Below, one piece after another: positions 1-9,203 of a stretch of 64,000 nucleotides of DNA (positions are counted from its first letter, which is position 1; the number at the start of each line of letters is the position of its first letter). The stretch is from Sulfitobacter delicatus (lineage in GTDB: Bacteria > Pseudomonadota > Alphaproteobacteria > Rhodobacterales > Rhodobacteraceae), in the NCBI RefSeq assembly GCF_900102535.1, contig NZ_FNBP01000001.1, forward strand, positions 558,001-622,000, in the 5' to 3' direction. A program made the position numbers and the translations under genes. The notes below the pieces were generated by a model that worked only from the letters and a program-made list of their open reading frames with translations, made no database searches and was not told the origin of the DNA.

Positions 1-452
1 GGCAGTTGGACCTGGCGACCTATGACTACGTCTGGGTCGCGGCCCCAGACCTCGCCGCGCAGATCGGCCCCGCGCCCGACCTCGCCGCTTTGGTGCGCCA
101 TCCGGTGCTGGGCCACGCCCGTCACACGCAGGCGCATCTTGATCTGATCCATCACTTTGATGGGACCACCGCGCCGAAAGCCAGATTGGTCCCGTCGAGC
201 AGCCTGTCGGCGGCGATGAATATGGTGCTGGACGGGATGGGCGTTGCGGTGATGCCACGGGTGATGGTGGCCGGCGCGCTGACGGAGGGCACGCTAAAGA
301 TCCTCCCCGCGCCGTGGCATCCGCAGCCCTTGCAGGTCGCAGCGCGCTACCATGCCGAACGCACGCCCGGCCATGTCACCCGCGCCGCCGAACTGGCGCG
401 GGACTGCGCCATGTCCTTCGCCCACGATCACAAAAACCTTTCACGCCAATAG
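1..452 (+). CDS. LysR-family transcriptional regulator, C-terminal part (5' end outside window)
   Basis: About 149 residues of an open frame enter from the left edge and end at the TAG at 450-452. The visible part resembles the second half of a LysR substrate-binding domain: an SSLSAAMNMVLDGMGVAVMP stretch (the usual segment before a buried Val/Met-Pro), followed by a gain-of-signal region and a C-terminal helix. The DNA-binding helix-turn-helix must lie outside the window. It is co-directional with hyuA, whose start lies 62 bases downstream, so it may control the hydantoinase genes, although LysR targets are more often divergent. The family call is reasonably sure; the target is inference. 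Confidence 0.75.
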   Translation, partial: QLDLATYDYVWVAAPDLAAQIGPAPDLAALVRHPVLGHARHTQAHLDLIHHFDGTTAPKARLVPSSSLSAAMNMVLDGMGVAVMPRVMVAGALTEGTLKILPAPWHPQPLQVAARYHAERTPGHVTRAAELARDCAMSFAHDHKNLSRQ

Positions 453-454
453 AA

Positions 455-460
455 TATAAT
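455..460 (+). promoter_or_regulatory. Candidate -10 element before hyuA
   Basis: A perfect TATAAT lies directly after the regulator's stop codon and about 54 bases before the hyuA start. No recognisable -35 hexamer sits 16-18 bases upstream (A-rich sequence there), which would fit an activator-dependent promoter. Confidence 0.3.
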
Positions 461-513
461 AATTTGCACCGATGCTGTGCCCGCTCCTATCCTGCGCCAA
501 ACAGGAGAGAGAC

Positions 514-2592
514 ATGGCAGCATCGGCCACCCGACTGGGCGTAGACATCGGCGGCACCTTCACCGACGTGGTGCTTGAAAAAGACGGCGAGAGCTTTTCG
601 ACCAAAGTGCTCACCACCTATGCCGCTCCGGAAAACGCGATCATCGATGGGATGCATCAGGTCTGCGCCAAGGCCGGGGTCACGCCTGCCGACCTCACCC
701 AGATCATCCACGGCACAACGCTGGCCACCAACGCGCTGATCGAGCGGCGCGGGGCCAAGACGGCGCTGATCACCACCCAAGGTTTTCGCGACGTGATCGA
801 AATGCGCACCGAGAGCCGGTTCGAGCAATATGACCTGAACCTCACCCTGCCTGAGCCGCTGCTGCCCCGTCAGATGCGCTACACGGTGAATGAGCGTGTC
901 GATGCCACCGGTGCCGTGCTGATCCCGCTGGACCGCGCCGAGGTCGAAGCCTTGGCCGACCGCATAGCCGAGGGCGGCTATACCAGTGTCGCGGTGGGGC
1001 TCATCCATAGCTATCTGAATGACGCGCATGAGCGGATGATCCGCGAGGTGCTGGAAGAGCGCCTGCCGGGCGTCATGGTCTCGATCTCTGCCGAGGTCTC
1101 GCCACAGATGCGTGAGTATGAGCGGTTCAACACCGTGGTCGCCAACGCCTATATCAAGCCGCTGATGAAGTCCTACCTCGGGCGGCTCGAAGGGCGCTTG
1201 CAGGACGAAGGTGTCTCTTGCAACATCTTCCTGATGCATTCCGGCGGCGGCATCATCTCGATCGAAAGCGCCGCCGAATTTCCCGTGCGTCTGGTGGAAT
1301 CCGGCCCCGCAGGCGGCGCGGTTTTCGCCGCGAACATCGCCGCACGCTATGGGCTCGATAAGGTGCTGAGCTTTGACATGGGCGGCACCACCGCCAAGAT
1401 TTGCCTAATCAAGAACCAAACCCCCAAGACCAGCCGAGTTTTTGAGGTGGCGCGGACCTATCGGTTCAAGAAGGGCTCCGGCATGCCGATTTCGATCCCG
1501 GTGATCGACATGGTAGAGATCGGTGCAGGCGGTGGCTCGCTGGCCCATGTCGACGCCATGCGGCAGATCCGCGTCGGGCCGGAAAGCGCAGGCTCTGAGC
1601 CGGGGCCGGCCTGCTACGGGCGCGGGGGTGAGAAGCCCGCCGTGACCGACGCCGATCTGGTGCTGGGCAAGCTGGACCCCGACAATTTTGCGGGCGGCTC
1701 GATCCGGCTTGACACCGGAGGCTCCGAAGGGGCGTTGCAAAATGTCATCGGCCAAGAGCTCGACATGGACGCCGCCACCGCTGCTTTCGGTCTGGCCGAG
1801 GTGGTGGACGAAAACATGGCCAACGCGGCTCGCGTTCATGCAGTGGAAAATGGCGAGGACTTGAGCGAATACACGATGATCGCCTTTGGCGGTGCCGCGC
1901 CGCTGCATGCCGGACGGCTCTGCGAGAAACTGGGTGTGGAGCGTCTGCTGGTGCCACCGGGGGCTGGCGTCGGCTCGGCCATTGGCTTCCTGCGCGCACC
2001 GTTCAGTTTTGAGGCGAACCGTTCGGTCTATATGAAACTCTCGGATTTCGACGCAGACCGGATCAAGACGCTGTTGGGGGAACTGCAAGACGAGGCCACG
2101 GGCTTTGTGCGCAACTGCGATGCCCAGGCGCAAATCCTCTCCGAGTTCAAAGTCTACATGCGCTACAGCGGGCAGGGCTGGGAAATCCCGATCATCCTGA
2201 GCGCGAAAGATGCGATGGCCCCGGACGCGGCGCGTTTCGAGGCGTTGTTCGAGGCGGATTACGCCAAGCTCTTTGGCCGCACCGTCGAGGGCTTGGACAT
2301 CGAGATCACGGTCTGGTCGGTCAATGCCACTACCCCGCCCGAAGCCGTCGCTAGAACCCCGGAGCAGACCCCCGGCGACGCGGCAGATGTGGCTCTAACA
2401 CGGCGTATTTTCGATCCGGCACTGGCGGAATACTGCGAGGCCAATGTTGTCCTGCGCGGGCAGATGACCCCCGGCCAAACCGCCCAAGGCCCCGCCGCGA
2501 TCACTGAGGATGAAACCACCATCATTCTCCCCGCCTCGCGCCGCGCCATCTGCCAGCCGGATGGCTGCATCGACATCACCGTGAAAGGGTAA
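514..2592 (+). CDS. hyuA: Hydantoinase/oxoprolinase subunit A (HyuA type)
   Basis: 692 residues. It belongs to the ATP-dependent N-methylhydantoinase A/5-oxoprolinase/acetone carboxylase beta family, which opens cyclic amides or activates ketones at the cost of ATP in the cytoplasm. The N-terminus carries the family's phosphate-binding DIGGTFTDVV motif (residues ~10-19), then a HGTTLATNALIER segment and the central SFDMGGTTAK motif of the actin-like ATPase fold. An upstream in-frame ATG exists at 472, but the ATG at 514 follows a strong AGGAGAGA and begins the conserved region, so it is preferred. hyuB follows after 4 bases. Substrate cannot be read from sequence. Confidence 0.88.
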   Translation: MAASATRLGVDIGGTFTDVVLEKDGESFSTKVLTTYAAPENAIIDGMHQVCAKAGVTPADLTQIIHGTTLATNALIERRGAKTALITTQGFRDVIEMRTESRFEQYDLNLTLPEPLLPRQMRYTVNERVDATGAVLIPLDRAEVEALADRIAEGGYTSVAVGLIHSYLNDAHERMIREVLEERLPGVMVSISAEVSPQMREYERFNTVVANAYIKPLMKSYLGRLEGRLQDEGVSCNIFLMHSGGGIISIESAAEFPVRLVESGPAGGAVFAANIAARYGLDKVLSFDMGGTTAKICLIKNQTPKTSRVFEVARTYRFKKGSGMPISIPVIDMVEIGAGGGSLAHVDAMRQIRVGPESAGSEPGPACYGRGGEKPAVTDADLVLGKLDPDNFAGGSIRLDTGGSEGALQNVIGQELDMDAATAAFGLAEVVDENMANAARVHAVENGEDLSEYTMIAFGGAAPLHAGRLCEKLGVERLLVPPGAGVGSAIGFLRAPFSFEANRSVYMKLSDFDADRIKTLLGELQDEATGFVRNCDAQAQILSEFKVYMRYSGQGWEIPIILSAKDAMAPDAARFEALFEADYAKLFGRTVEGLDIEITVWSVNATTPPEAVARTPEQTPGDAADVALTRRIFDPALAEYCEANVVLRGQMTPGQTAQGPAAITEDETTIILPASRRAICQPDGCIDITVKG

Positions 2593-2596
2593 AGAC

Positions 2597-4306
2597 ATGA
2601 CGCAGACACATTCGAACGTCGCCTATCAGGTCATGTGGAACCGGTTGATCTCGGTCGTTGAAGAACAGGCACAGGCGCTGGTGCGCACGGCGTTTTCGAC
2701 CTCGGTGCGCGAAGCGGGGGACCTCTCGGCAGGGGTCTATGACACCGACGGCCAGATGCTGGCCCAAGCAGTCACTGGCACGCCGGGTCACGTCAACGCC
2801 ATGGCCGACGCGGTGGCGCATTTCATCCGCCGCATCGGGCGGCAGAACATCCTTGAGGGCGACGTCTATATCACCAATGACCCGTGGGAGGGCACCGGCC
2901 ACCTGCATGACATCACCATGGTCACGCCGTCGTTTCACCGTGGCAAGCTGGTCGGGTTCTTTGCCTGTACCGCGCATATCGTCGACATCGGCGGGCGCGG
3001 CTTTGGGGCGGATGCGGCGAGCGTCTATGAGGAAGGGCTCTACCTGCCGATCATGAAATTCGCCGATGCGGGCAAGGTTGATGCGACGCTGGTGCGGATC
3101 ATCCGCGGCAATGTGCGCGAGCCGGACCAGCTCATCGGCGACATCTACGCGCTGATCACCTGTAATGAGATCGGTCACCGCCGCCTGATTGATATGATGG
3201 AGGAGTTCGCCCTCGATGATCTGACCGGCATCGCCAGCTTCATCCTCGACAACTCCCGCCGCGCCACTTTGGAGCGCATCGCCGCCCTGCCGCGCCAACA
3301 GGCGACGGGGGAGATGACCATTGACGGGTTTGACACGCCGATCACGCTGAAGGTCACGGTGAGCATCGAAGAAGACCACATCCTGTCGGATTTCGCGGGC
3401 ACCAGCGGGATCGACAAAAAGGGCATCAACTGCCCGCTGGTCTATACCAAAGCCTATGCCTGCTACGCGCTGAAATGCGCCATCGCGCCGGAAATCCCCA
3501 ACAACGCGGCCTCGCTCGCACCCTTCCGCATCGCCGCACCCGAGGACACCATCGTGCATGCGCTGCATCCCGCCCCTGTGGCGCTGCGCCATATCGTGGG
3601 GCATTTTGTGCCCGATACGGTCTATGCCGCGTTGGATCAGATCCTGCCCAATATGGTGCCTGCCGAGGGTGCGGGCTGTCTGTGCAACTTCCAAGTCAGC
3701 CTGCGCCCGCGCACCGATGCTGAGGCCCCCAAGGGTGCCCGGCGCGCCGAGGTGCTGACTTTCAACTCGGGCGGCTCCGGCGCGCGGCCCCAGCATGACG
3801 GGCTCAACGCCACGGCCTTCCCCTCGGGCGTGATGACCATGCCGGTGGAGGCCACGGAACACGCAGGCCCGGTGGTGATCTGGCGCAAGGAGCTGCGCCC
3901 CGATAGCGGCGGCGCGGGACGGCAGCGTGGTGGCTTGGGGCAATATATGGAGGTCAGCGCGCGCGAGGGGCATGAGTTCGACATGCAAGCGATGTTTGAC
4001 CGCGTCGATCACCCTGCACGGGGACGGCAGGGGGGCGCGCCAGGTGCCCCGACCACCATCACGCAGGACGACGGCACGCCGATGCGCGGCAAGGGCAAAC
4101 AGTTCGTGCCGCATGGGCGCAAGGTGGTCATGGCCTTCCCCGGTGGCGCCGGCTACGGCAATGCGTCCGAACGGCCCAAGGAACTGGTCAAACGCGACCT
4201 GCTACGCGGCTATATAAGTGCCGAGGTGGCAGCCGCAGACTATGGGTTGAGTGCCGAGGAGATCAAAGAGGTTCAAAAGGCGATCAGCACAGGCGCCGAT
4301 CTGTAA
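2597..4306 (+). CDS. hyuB: Hydantoinase/oxoprolinase subunit B (HyuB type)
   Basis: 569 residues, normal length for the HyuB/acetone carboxylase alpha family, the partner of HyuA in an ATP-dependent heteromer. Visible family features are the N-terminal region with the conserved SVREAGDLSAGVYD stretch, a TNDPWEGTGHLHD motif near residue 95 that is typical of the metal-binding core, and a C-terminal GGAGYGNASERP loop. It starts 4 bases after the hyuA stop, so the two are surely co-transcribed. An FAH-family hydrolase follows after 91 bases and may process the product. The exact cyclic amide substrate is unknown. Confidence 0.88.
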   Translation: MTQTHSNVAYQVMWNRLISVVEEQAQALVRTAFSTSVREAGDLSAGVYDTDGQMLAQAVTGTPGHVNAMADAVAHFIRRIGRQNILEGDVYITNDPWEGTGHLHDITMVTPSFHRGKLVGFFACTAHIVDIGGRGFGADAASVYEEGLYLPIMKFADAGKVDATLVRIIRGNVREPDQLIGDIYALITCNEIGHRRLIDMMEEFALDDLTGIASFILDNSRRATLERIAALPRQQATGEMTIDGFDTPITLKVTVSIEEDHILSDFAGTSGIDKKGINCPLVYTKAYACYALKCAIAPEIPNNAASLAPFRIAAPEDTIVHALHPAPVALRHIVGHFVPDTVYAALDQILPNMVPAEGAGCLCNFQVSLRPRTDAEAPKGARRAEVLTFNSGGSGARPQHDGLNATAFPSGVMTMPVEATEHAGPVVIWRKELRPDSGGAGRQRGGLGQYMEVSAREGHEFDMQAMFDRVDHPARGRQGGAPGAPTTITQDDGTPMRGKGKQFVPHGRKVVMAFPGGAGYGNASERPKELVKRDLLRGYISAEVAAADYGLSAEEIKEVQKAISTGADL

Positions 4307-4397
4307 GGTACTCGCATGATGATATAGGCGCGGGGGTCATTGACTGTCACTGAGCGCGGGTGTTCCTTAGCCGTAACATTTTAAGAGGATTCCAGCC

Positions 4398-5087
4398 ATG
4401 TATGTGATTGCCCCCCCAAAGCAGAGCAGTCTTGCCGTACAGGGCCGCGAAGAGCGTTTTCCAGTTCGTCGCGTGTTCTGTGTCGGCCGCAATTACGAGG
4501 CGCATGTGCTCGAAATGGGCAACGACATGCGCGACCCGCCGTTCTTTTTCACCAAGCCTGCCGACGCAGCACGCGACACGCCCTGCACAGTGCCCTATCC
4601 GCCTTTGACCGAGAGCTTTCATTTCGAAGCCGAGCTGGTCATCGCCATTGGCAAGGGCGGGGCGAATATTGAAGAGGCGGAGGTGATGGACCACATTTGG
4701 GGCGCGTCTGCGGGGATCGACCTCACCCGGCGGGACTTGCAGGCGGAGGCCAAGAAGATGGGCCGTCCTTGGGACTGGGCCAAAGCCTTTGACAATTCAG
4801 CGCCCATCGCACCGATCCTGCCGATTGCGGATGTCGCCTCGGTTGAAAAAGGACGTATCTGGCTGGCGGTGAATGGCGAGATGAAACAAGAGGCTGATCT
4901 GGCCGATATGATCTGGTCCGTGCGCGAGCATACCGCCGCCTTGTCGCGCGGTGTGACACTGGCACCGGGTGACATCATTATGACCGGAACACCGGCGGGC
5001 GTTGGCGCAGTAGAGCCCGGCGATGTGTTGACCGGCGGGGTCGACGGGATCGCGGAATTTGAGGTGACGATCGGCCCACGGGGCTAA
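4398..5087 (+). CDS. Fumarylacetoacetate hydrolase (FAH) family protein
   Basis: 229 residues, the size of single-domain FAH proteins such as fumarylpyruvate or maleylpyruvate hydrolases and oxaloacetate decarboxylases. The fold's signatures are present: FCVGRNYEAH near the start, the metal-binding HFEAELVIAIG segment (two Glu of the E-x-E pair), SAGIDLTRRDLQ, and the C-terminal IMTGTPAGVGAVEPGDV. The ATG at 4398 is preceded by AAGAGGA at good spacing. It probably cleaves a C-C bond in a beta-diketo acid with Mg2+ or Mn2+. Whether it belongs to the hyuAB pathway is inferred only from proximity. It converges on the TPR gene at 5121. Confidence 0.85.
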   Translation: MYVIAPPKQSSLAVQGREERFPVRRVFCVGRNYEAHVLEMGNDMRDPPFFFTKPADAARDTPCTVPYPPLTESFHFEAELVIAIGKGGANIEEAEVMDHIWGASAGIDLTRRDLQAEAKKMGRPWDWAKAFDNSAPIAPILPIADVASVEKGRIWLAVNGEMKQEADLADMIWSVREHTAALSRGVTLAPGDIIMTGTPAGVGAVEPGDVLTGGVDGIAEFEVTIGPRG

Positions 5088-5120
5088 GGTGGCTTTCGGG
5101 CCCGCAACGCCGATCTCGAA

Positions 5121-6488
5121 TTAAACGCTGGCCAGCGTCCGCTCCGCGCGGGCGCGGGCTTGTTTGGCCAGATCGGGCAGGCCGGTCTTTTCGTAGACTT
5201 CGCTGAGCATCAGGTTCAGTGGCACCCCGTCAGGATCATAGGTGCGTCGCATCTCTAAAACCTGCTGTGCGGCAGAGGCCCGGCCATCGCGCACAAGCGC
5301 GTCGAGGTGGATCTGTTCGAACAAGTCGCGCTGCGCATGACTGCCACCACATTCCGCCATACGCGGCAGGGCCATACCCAACTCGCGGATTGCAGTAGCC
5401 CAGTCACCTTTGGCGTGGGCTGCGATCCCGCGCGCGGCGGGCAGGGCCACTTCGGCCCAGGCAGCGTGGTCATAGGCCGTGGTATCGGCGGAGCGAGCTT
5501 CGATAGCTTTGAACAATTCAGCGGCCTCGGGCCGGTCGGTGCGGCAAAGCGCATAAAGGTATTGCAGCGTGAGGAAGGGGCTGACCGTATCTTGCCCCCG
5601 CGCCGCAACGTGATCGGCTACATCGCCCCAGCGGTCACCTACATCGACGCCAGCAAACTCCATCCGTGCAAGCAAGGACACAGCGCCGACTTGGTCTTGC
5701 GAATAGTCTTTCTCCAGCCCCCAGATGTGCTGATCATAGGCCTGCCGCACGTCATCGTGACGGCCCTGCGACAGGTAGAACAGCGCCAGATGCCACCAGT
5801 TGTGACTGCGCATAAAGGAGTTCAGATCGGTCCAAGTTTCCACAACGCTCTCCATAAAACGCGCCCCCTCGGCGACGCGCCCCTCGGTCAGCATGACATG
5901 GGCCAGCGCGTGATGCGCCCAAGGCTCGTCATGGCGCAGCTCCATCGCGCGACGGGCGGCGGCTTCGGCGCGGTCGAGCAGATGGCATTGTTCGTAGCCA
6001 AAGGCGATCATGCCGTGTGTGTAGGCGATGTCTTCGGCCTCGGGCAGAGACTTCAGTGCCATGCGCAGCATCCCAGCCGCATCCCCGATGTTGAACAAAT
6101 GGTATTGCGCCAGTTTCAGCATCGCCAGATCGCGTGGCCATTGATCGGTGATCTTATCGCAGGCGGCCAACAGGCCCGGCACATCGCCGTCGACCCAATG
6201 GCCAACAGCGCGGATGACCTCTTGCTCCCGCGCATTCGCACCACGGGCCGCCTGAGCGCGCTGCAGATAGGGCCGTGCTTTCTCGGGGGCGACGGGGTGT
6301 TCGAGAAACATCCAGAGCAAGGCCGCATAGGCGTTGACCAAGGGGCTCTCCGGATCCGCGTCCGCCGCAGCAATGACGCCGGCGGATTTGGGTTGATAGG
6401 CGAGGAAACCGTGGATGAAGTCATCAATTGCCTGTAGGGTATCCGGGCGGCTGGCTGTGGTTTCTAGCCCATAGAGGTCTTGTGTCAT
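5121..6488 (-). CDS. Tetratricopeptide-repeat protein (TTC38-like)
   Basis: 455 residues from the ATG at 6488, which has a GGAGA just upstream and sits one base after the stop of the alpha/beta hydrolase gene. An in-frame extension to 6575 lies wholly inside that gene and is rejected. The protein is almost entirely alpha-helical, with repeated TPR-like units, for example DRAEAAARRAMELRHDEPWA, and a SHNWWHLALFYLSQGR segment typical of the TTC38 group. No catalytic motif or signal peptide is seen. It is the last gene of a four-gene operon with SDR, P1 peptidase and hydrolase. Function unknown; a scaffold or partner role is inferred. Confidence 0.75.
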   Translation of the reverse strand: MTQDLYGLETTASRPDTLQAIDDFIHGFLAYQPKSAGVIAAADADPESPLVNAYAALLWMFLEHPVAPEKARPYLQRAQAARGANAREQEVIRAVGHWVDGDVPGLLAACDKITDQWPRDLAMLKLAQYHLFNIGDAAGMLRMALKSLPEAEDIAYTHGMIAFGYEQCHLLDRAEAAARRAMELRHDEPWAHHALAHVMLTEGRVAEGARFMESVVETWTDLNSFMRSHNWWHLALFYLSQGRHDDVRQAYDQHIWGLEKDYSQDQVGAVSLLARMEFAGVDVGDRWGDVADHVAARGQDTVSPFLTLQYLYALCRTDRPEAAELFKAIEARSADTTAYDHAAWAEVALPAARGIAAHAKGDWATAIRELGMALPRMAECGGSHAQRDLFEQIHLDALVRDGRASAAQQVLEMRRTYDPDGVPLNLMLSEVYEKTGLPDLAKQARARAERTLASV

Positions 6489-6489
6489 C

Positions 6490-7296
6490 TTATGTCTCCG
6501 GGGTCGTATCGTGGAATTGGCGCAGGTGTTTGGCCACGGCGTCGGCCGCGTCCCAATGGATCGAATGACCGGCATCGGGCAGGGTACGTTGTGTCACGTC
6601 GGGGATCGCAGCAAAGGCCTTCTCAGCATCGGCGCGGGGGATCAGCAGGTCGTCAGCGCCGTGGAGCACCTGCGTCCGGTAGGTCAGATCGGCGGGGCGT
6701 ACTGTGGGGCGGAAGCCGCGGAGGGCCTGCATTTGATGGGCCATCGCGTCAGCGCTTTGCGCGTGGGGATAGGCGAGCGCGGCGGCAAGGGCCGTTCCGA
6801 CATTGTCGGGATCCGTGAAAAATCCGGGCGCAAAAATCCATGGGTAGAGCGCGCGCAGCCAGAGTTGCTCCCCCTCCGGCGCCCGGCGCACGGCCAGCAG
6901 CGCGTCAAACACTGCCATCGTCCGCGGTGCGCGAACAGGGGCCGAAGCGAGAATGCTAAGCGCTTGAACCCGGTCTAGGGCCATGCCGGTCAATTCCATC
7001 GCCATCAAACCGCCCATGGAGTGACCGACGAGGTGGAATGTCTCATGCCCCAGATGATCCATCAGCGCCAAGGCGTCGCGGGCCATTTGCGCCACGCTGA
7101 TTTCCGCGTCCCACGGCGTTGTGCGCCCGGTGCTGCGGTTGTCTGGGCGGATTAGGGTGAAATGATCGGTAAGCAGCGGCGCCAATGCGCCCCAACTCGC
7201 GCTGTCGCTGAGCATGCCAGCCAGCATCAAGAGCGGCGGTCCGCTGCCGTCGATTTCGTAGTGTAGGGAGATGTCGGGAAGAGATAGTTCAGGCAT
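6490..7296 (-). CDS. Alpha/beta-fold hydrolase
   Basis: 268 residues, a compact alpha/beta hydrolase. The nucleophile elbow is GHSMGG (Ser93), the acid is in HGADDLLIP (Asp215 or 216) and the histidine in DAGHSIHW (His244). An oxyanion-hole region precedes it (LMLAGMLSDSASW). No lid insertion or signal peptide is seen, so it is a cytoplasmic esterase, lactonase or amidase of unknown substrate. It overlaps the upstream P1-peptidase gene by 8 bases and is followed after one base by the TPR gene, so it is translationally coupled on both sides. Confidence 0.85.
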   Translation of the reverse strand: MPELSLPDISLHYEIDGSGPPLLMLAGMLSDSASWGALAPLLTDHFTLIRPDNRSTGRTTPWDAEISVAQMARDALALMDHLGHETFHLVGHSMGGLMAMELTGMALDRVQALSILASAPVRAPRTMAVFDALLAVRRAPEGEQLWLRALYPWIFAPGFFTDPDNVGTALAAALAYPHAQSADAMAHQMQALRGFRPTVRPADLTYRTQVLHGADDLLIPRADAEKAFAAIPDVTQRTLPDAGHSIHWDAADAVAKHLRQFHDTTPET

Positions 7297-8290
7297 TCAA
7301 TGTGCTCCAGCAGGGCAAGAGATCCCCTTCGGCGGGGGTGGCGGCATAGATCGCGCGGGCAATTGCGCGGGACAGGCAGAGCGCCGCCGCATGGCCAATC
7401 ATCGCCACATCGCCGGCCGGTTTTGAGGCGGTGGTCAGCGAGAAAACCAGATCACCGTCATTCGGCATATGCGCGGGGACGACGGCGCGGGCGATGCCGT
7501 CATGGGCCGCCACGGCGACGCGCTGGCATTCGGCTTTGGAGAGCGTGGCATCGGTCGCCACAATAGCGATAGTGGTATTCGCGCGGGCCGACATCGCCGC
7601 CATTTTGCGGCTTTCAAAACTGAGCCCCAAACCGCTGGTCGGGTCTGGCCCCAGTCCGCCGAACTCCCCATCAATCTCGAAAGGGGCGGCGTGAAAGTGG
7701 TGGTCTCCGGGGGTGGTGACGGCGCCCACCGGGTTGGCGCCTACCAGTGCGCCAACCATGCTACCGTCAGGCAGTTGCAAACTAGCAGAGCCGAGGCCAC
7801 CTTTGACCATCGCACTTAGCGCGCCGGTGCCTGCGCCGACGGAGCCGAGGGGAAAATTCTCAGACGCATCCGCCAGCGCTGCGCGGCCTAGATCGGCGTA
7901 GGGGTTCTGCCCCCAGCCTTTGTCACCGCCGTTTAGCAGATCAAACAAGATCGCGCCGGGCACCAGCGGGATCAGCGCATCGCCTACGCGAAAGCCGCGC
8001 CCTTGAGCGCGCAATGCGTCCACCACGCCCGAGCAGGCATCCAAACCAAAGGCGGAGCCGCCTGATAGCACCAGCGCATCCACTGCGGCCACGGTCTTGT
8101 CCGGCGCCAGCAGGTCAGTCTCACGCGTGCCGGGCGCGCCGCCCATGACATGTACAGATGCGGTGAAAGGGTTGTCCCCAATCAGAACCGTCGTGCCAGA
8201 TTTCAGCGCTTCGTCTTGCGCATTGCCGACTTTGAGCCCCGCCACGTCGGTAATGAGGTTGCGCGGGCCGGGCTTCATCGCTGTGCTCAT
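7289..8290 (-). CDS. P1-family N-terminal-nucleophile aminopeptidase/amidase (DmpA/NylC type)
   Basis: 333 residues. The P1 (DmpA, MEROPS family S58) fold is clear from ITDVAGLKVGNA at the start, a VLSGGSAFGLDA motif around residue 75, and GATTPGDHHF-like central strands. Family members are made as one chain and cleave themselves to expose a Ser or Thr nucleophile. Here the likely site is Asn238-Thr239 in RANTTIAIVATDA, the arrangement seen in the nylon-oligomer hydrolase NylC, whereas DmpA uses Gly-Ser. The substrate is probably an amide or small peptide. The start overlaps the SDR stop (ATGA), and the hydrolase gene overlaps its end. Confidence 0.85.
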   Translation of the reverse strand: MSTAMKPGPRNLITDVAGLKVGNAQDEALKSGTTVLIGDNPFTASVHVMGGAPGTRETDLLAPDKTVAAVDALVLSGGSAFGLDACSGVVDALRAQGRGFRVGDALIPLVPGAILFDLLNGGDKGWGQNPYADLGRAALADASENFPLGSVGAGTGALSAMVKGGLGSASLQLPDGSMVGALVGANPVGAVTTPGDHHFHAAPFEIDGEFGGLGPDPTSGLGLSFESRKMAAMSARANTTIAIVATDATLSKAECQRVAVAAHDGIARAVVPAHMPNDGDLVFSLTTASKPAGDVAMIGHAAALCLSRAIARAIYAATPAEGDLLPCWSTLNA

Positions 8291-9033
8291 ATACAGCGCC
8301 CGCCGTCGACTTCCAGCGCCACGCCGGTGACCATAGAGGCTTCGTCAGAACAAAGGTAAAGGGCCGCGTTGCCGATATCTTCGGGCTGCGAAAAGCGCCC
8401 TAGCGGGATGGTGGAGAGAAATTTCTCGCGCATTTCAGGGGTGTCTTCTCCCATAAAGGATGCCAGCAGCGGTGTCTCTCCGGCCACCGGGTTGATCGCA
8501 TTGACCCGGATACTGTGATCCGCCAATTCCACGGCCATCGTTTTGGTCGCGGTGATCATCCACCCCTTCGACGCGTTATACCAGTTCAGGCCCGCACGGG
8601 GTGAAACACCGCCCGTGGAGGCAATGTTCAAGATCGCACCGCGCCCCTGCTCTTTCATATGGGGGACCACCGTTCGCGCGGTTAGATAGACGGACTTCAT
8701 ATTCACGTGAAACATTCGGTCGAAGTCTTCTTCGCTGATGTCTTCTAACGCGCCGGGCAGGTGGGTGACGCCTGCGTTGTTTACCAGAATGTCGATATGG
8801 TCCCAAAGGTCCTGCGCGGCGATCGTCAAGTCGCGTACCGATGCAGCGTCGCCCACATCAACCTGCTGTGCTGTTGCGTGGTCCCCCATTTCGCGGGCCA
8901 GTTGCGCTGCGCCATCGCCATCGATATCGGCGATCATCACCCGTGCCCCGTCTTTCAAAAAGCGCCTGACGATGCCCGCACCAAAGCCCGAAGCTCCCCC
9001 GGTTACGATGGCCGTTTTCCCTGTCAGTCGCAT
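8287..9033 (-). CDS. Short-chain dehydrogenase/reductase (SDR)
   Basis: 248 residues from ATG 9033, where the nucleotide-binding strand begins. The in-frame extension to 9108 adds 25 unrelated residues. Classical SDR motifs are TGGASGFG at residues 11-18, NNAG at 85-88, and the catalytic Ser139, Tyr152, Lys156 in YNASK. Asp36 after the second strand (IADID) favours NAD(H) over NADP(H). It heads the operon SDR, P1 peptidase, hydrolase, TPR. It probably oxidises an alcohol formed during breakdown of an amide or ester substrate; this last point is inference. Confidence 0.87.
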   Translation of the reverse strand: MRLTGKTAIVTGGASGFGAGIVRRFLKDGARVMIADIDGDGAAQLAREMGDHATAQQVDVGDAASVRDLTIAAQDLWDHIDILVNNAGVTHLPGALEDISEEDFDRMFHVNMKSVYLTARTVVPHMKEQGRGAILNIASTGGVSPRAGLNWYNASKGWMITATKTMAVELADHSIRVNAINPVAGETPLLASFMGEDTPEMREKFLSTIPLGRFSQPEDIGNAALYLCSDEASMVTGVALEVDGGRCI

Positions 9034-9143
9034 GGCGGTCCCCAGTTCTGGCGTGTTGCAGCTGCGCGGAGTTTGCGCCCTTCGACGCGCGATGCCAAGA
9101 CTTGACACTTCCAGAAACGCGCCTCGCTCAGGCGGAAGCCATT

Positions 9144-9175
9144 AAAAAAGGCGCGCAGGTTGCCCCGCGCGCCTT
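9144..9175 (-). terminator. Rho-independent terminator of gabT
   Basis: On the minus strand a perfect 9-bp stem (AAGGCGCGC / GCGCGCCTT, arms 9167-9175 and 9148-9156, 10-nt loop) is followed by a run of six T. It starts about 28 bases after the aminotransferase stop codon. Confidence 0.9.
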
Positions 9176-9203
9176 CAGTCCGACCGGTATGAACCGCTCG
9201 AGA

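Noticed and set aside
2576..4114. Open frame of about 512 codons antisense to hyuB
   Set aside because: Composition is that of a reverse-strand shadow and hyuB is clearly coding.
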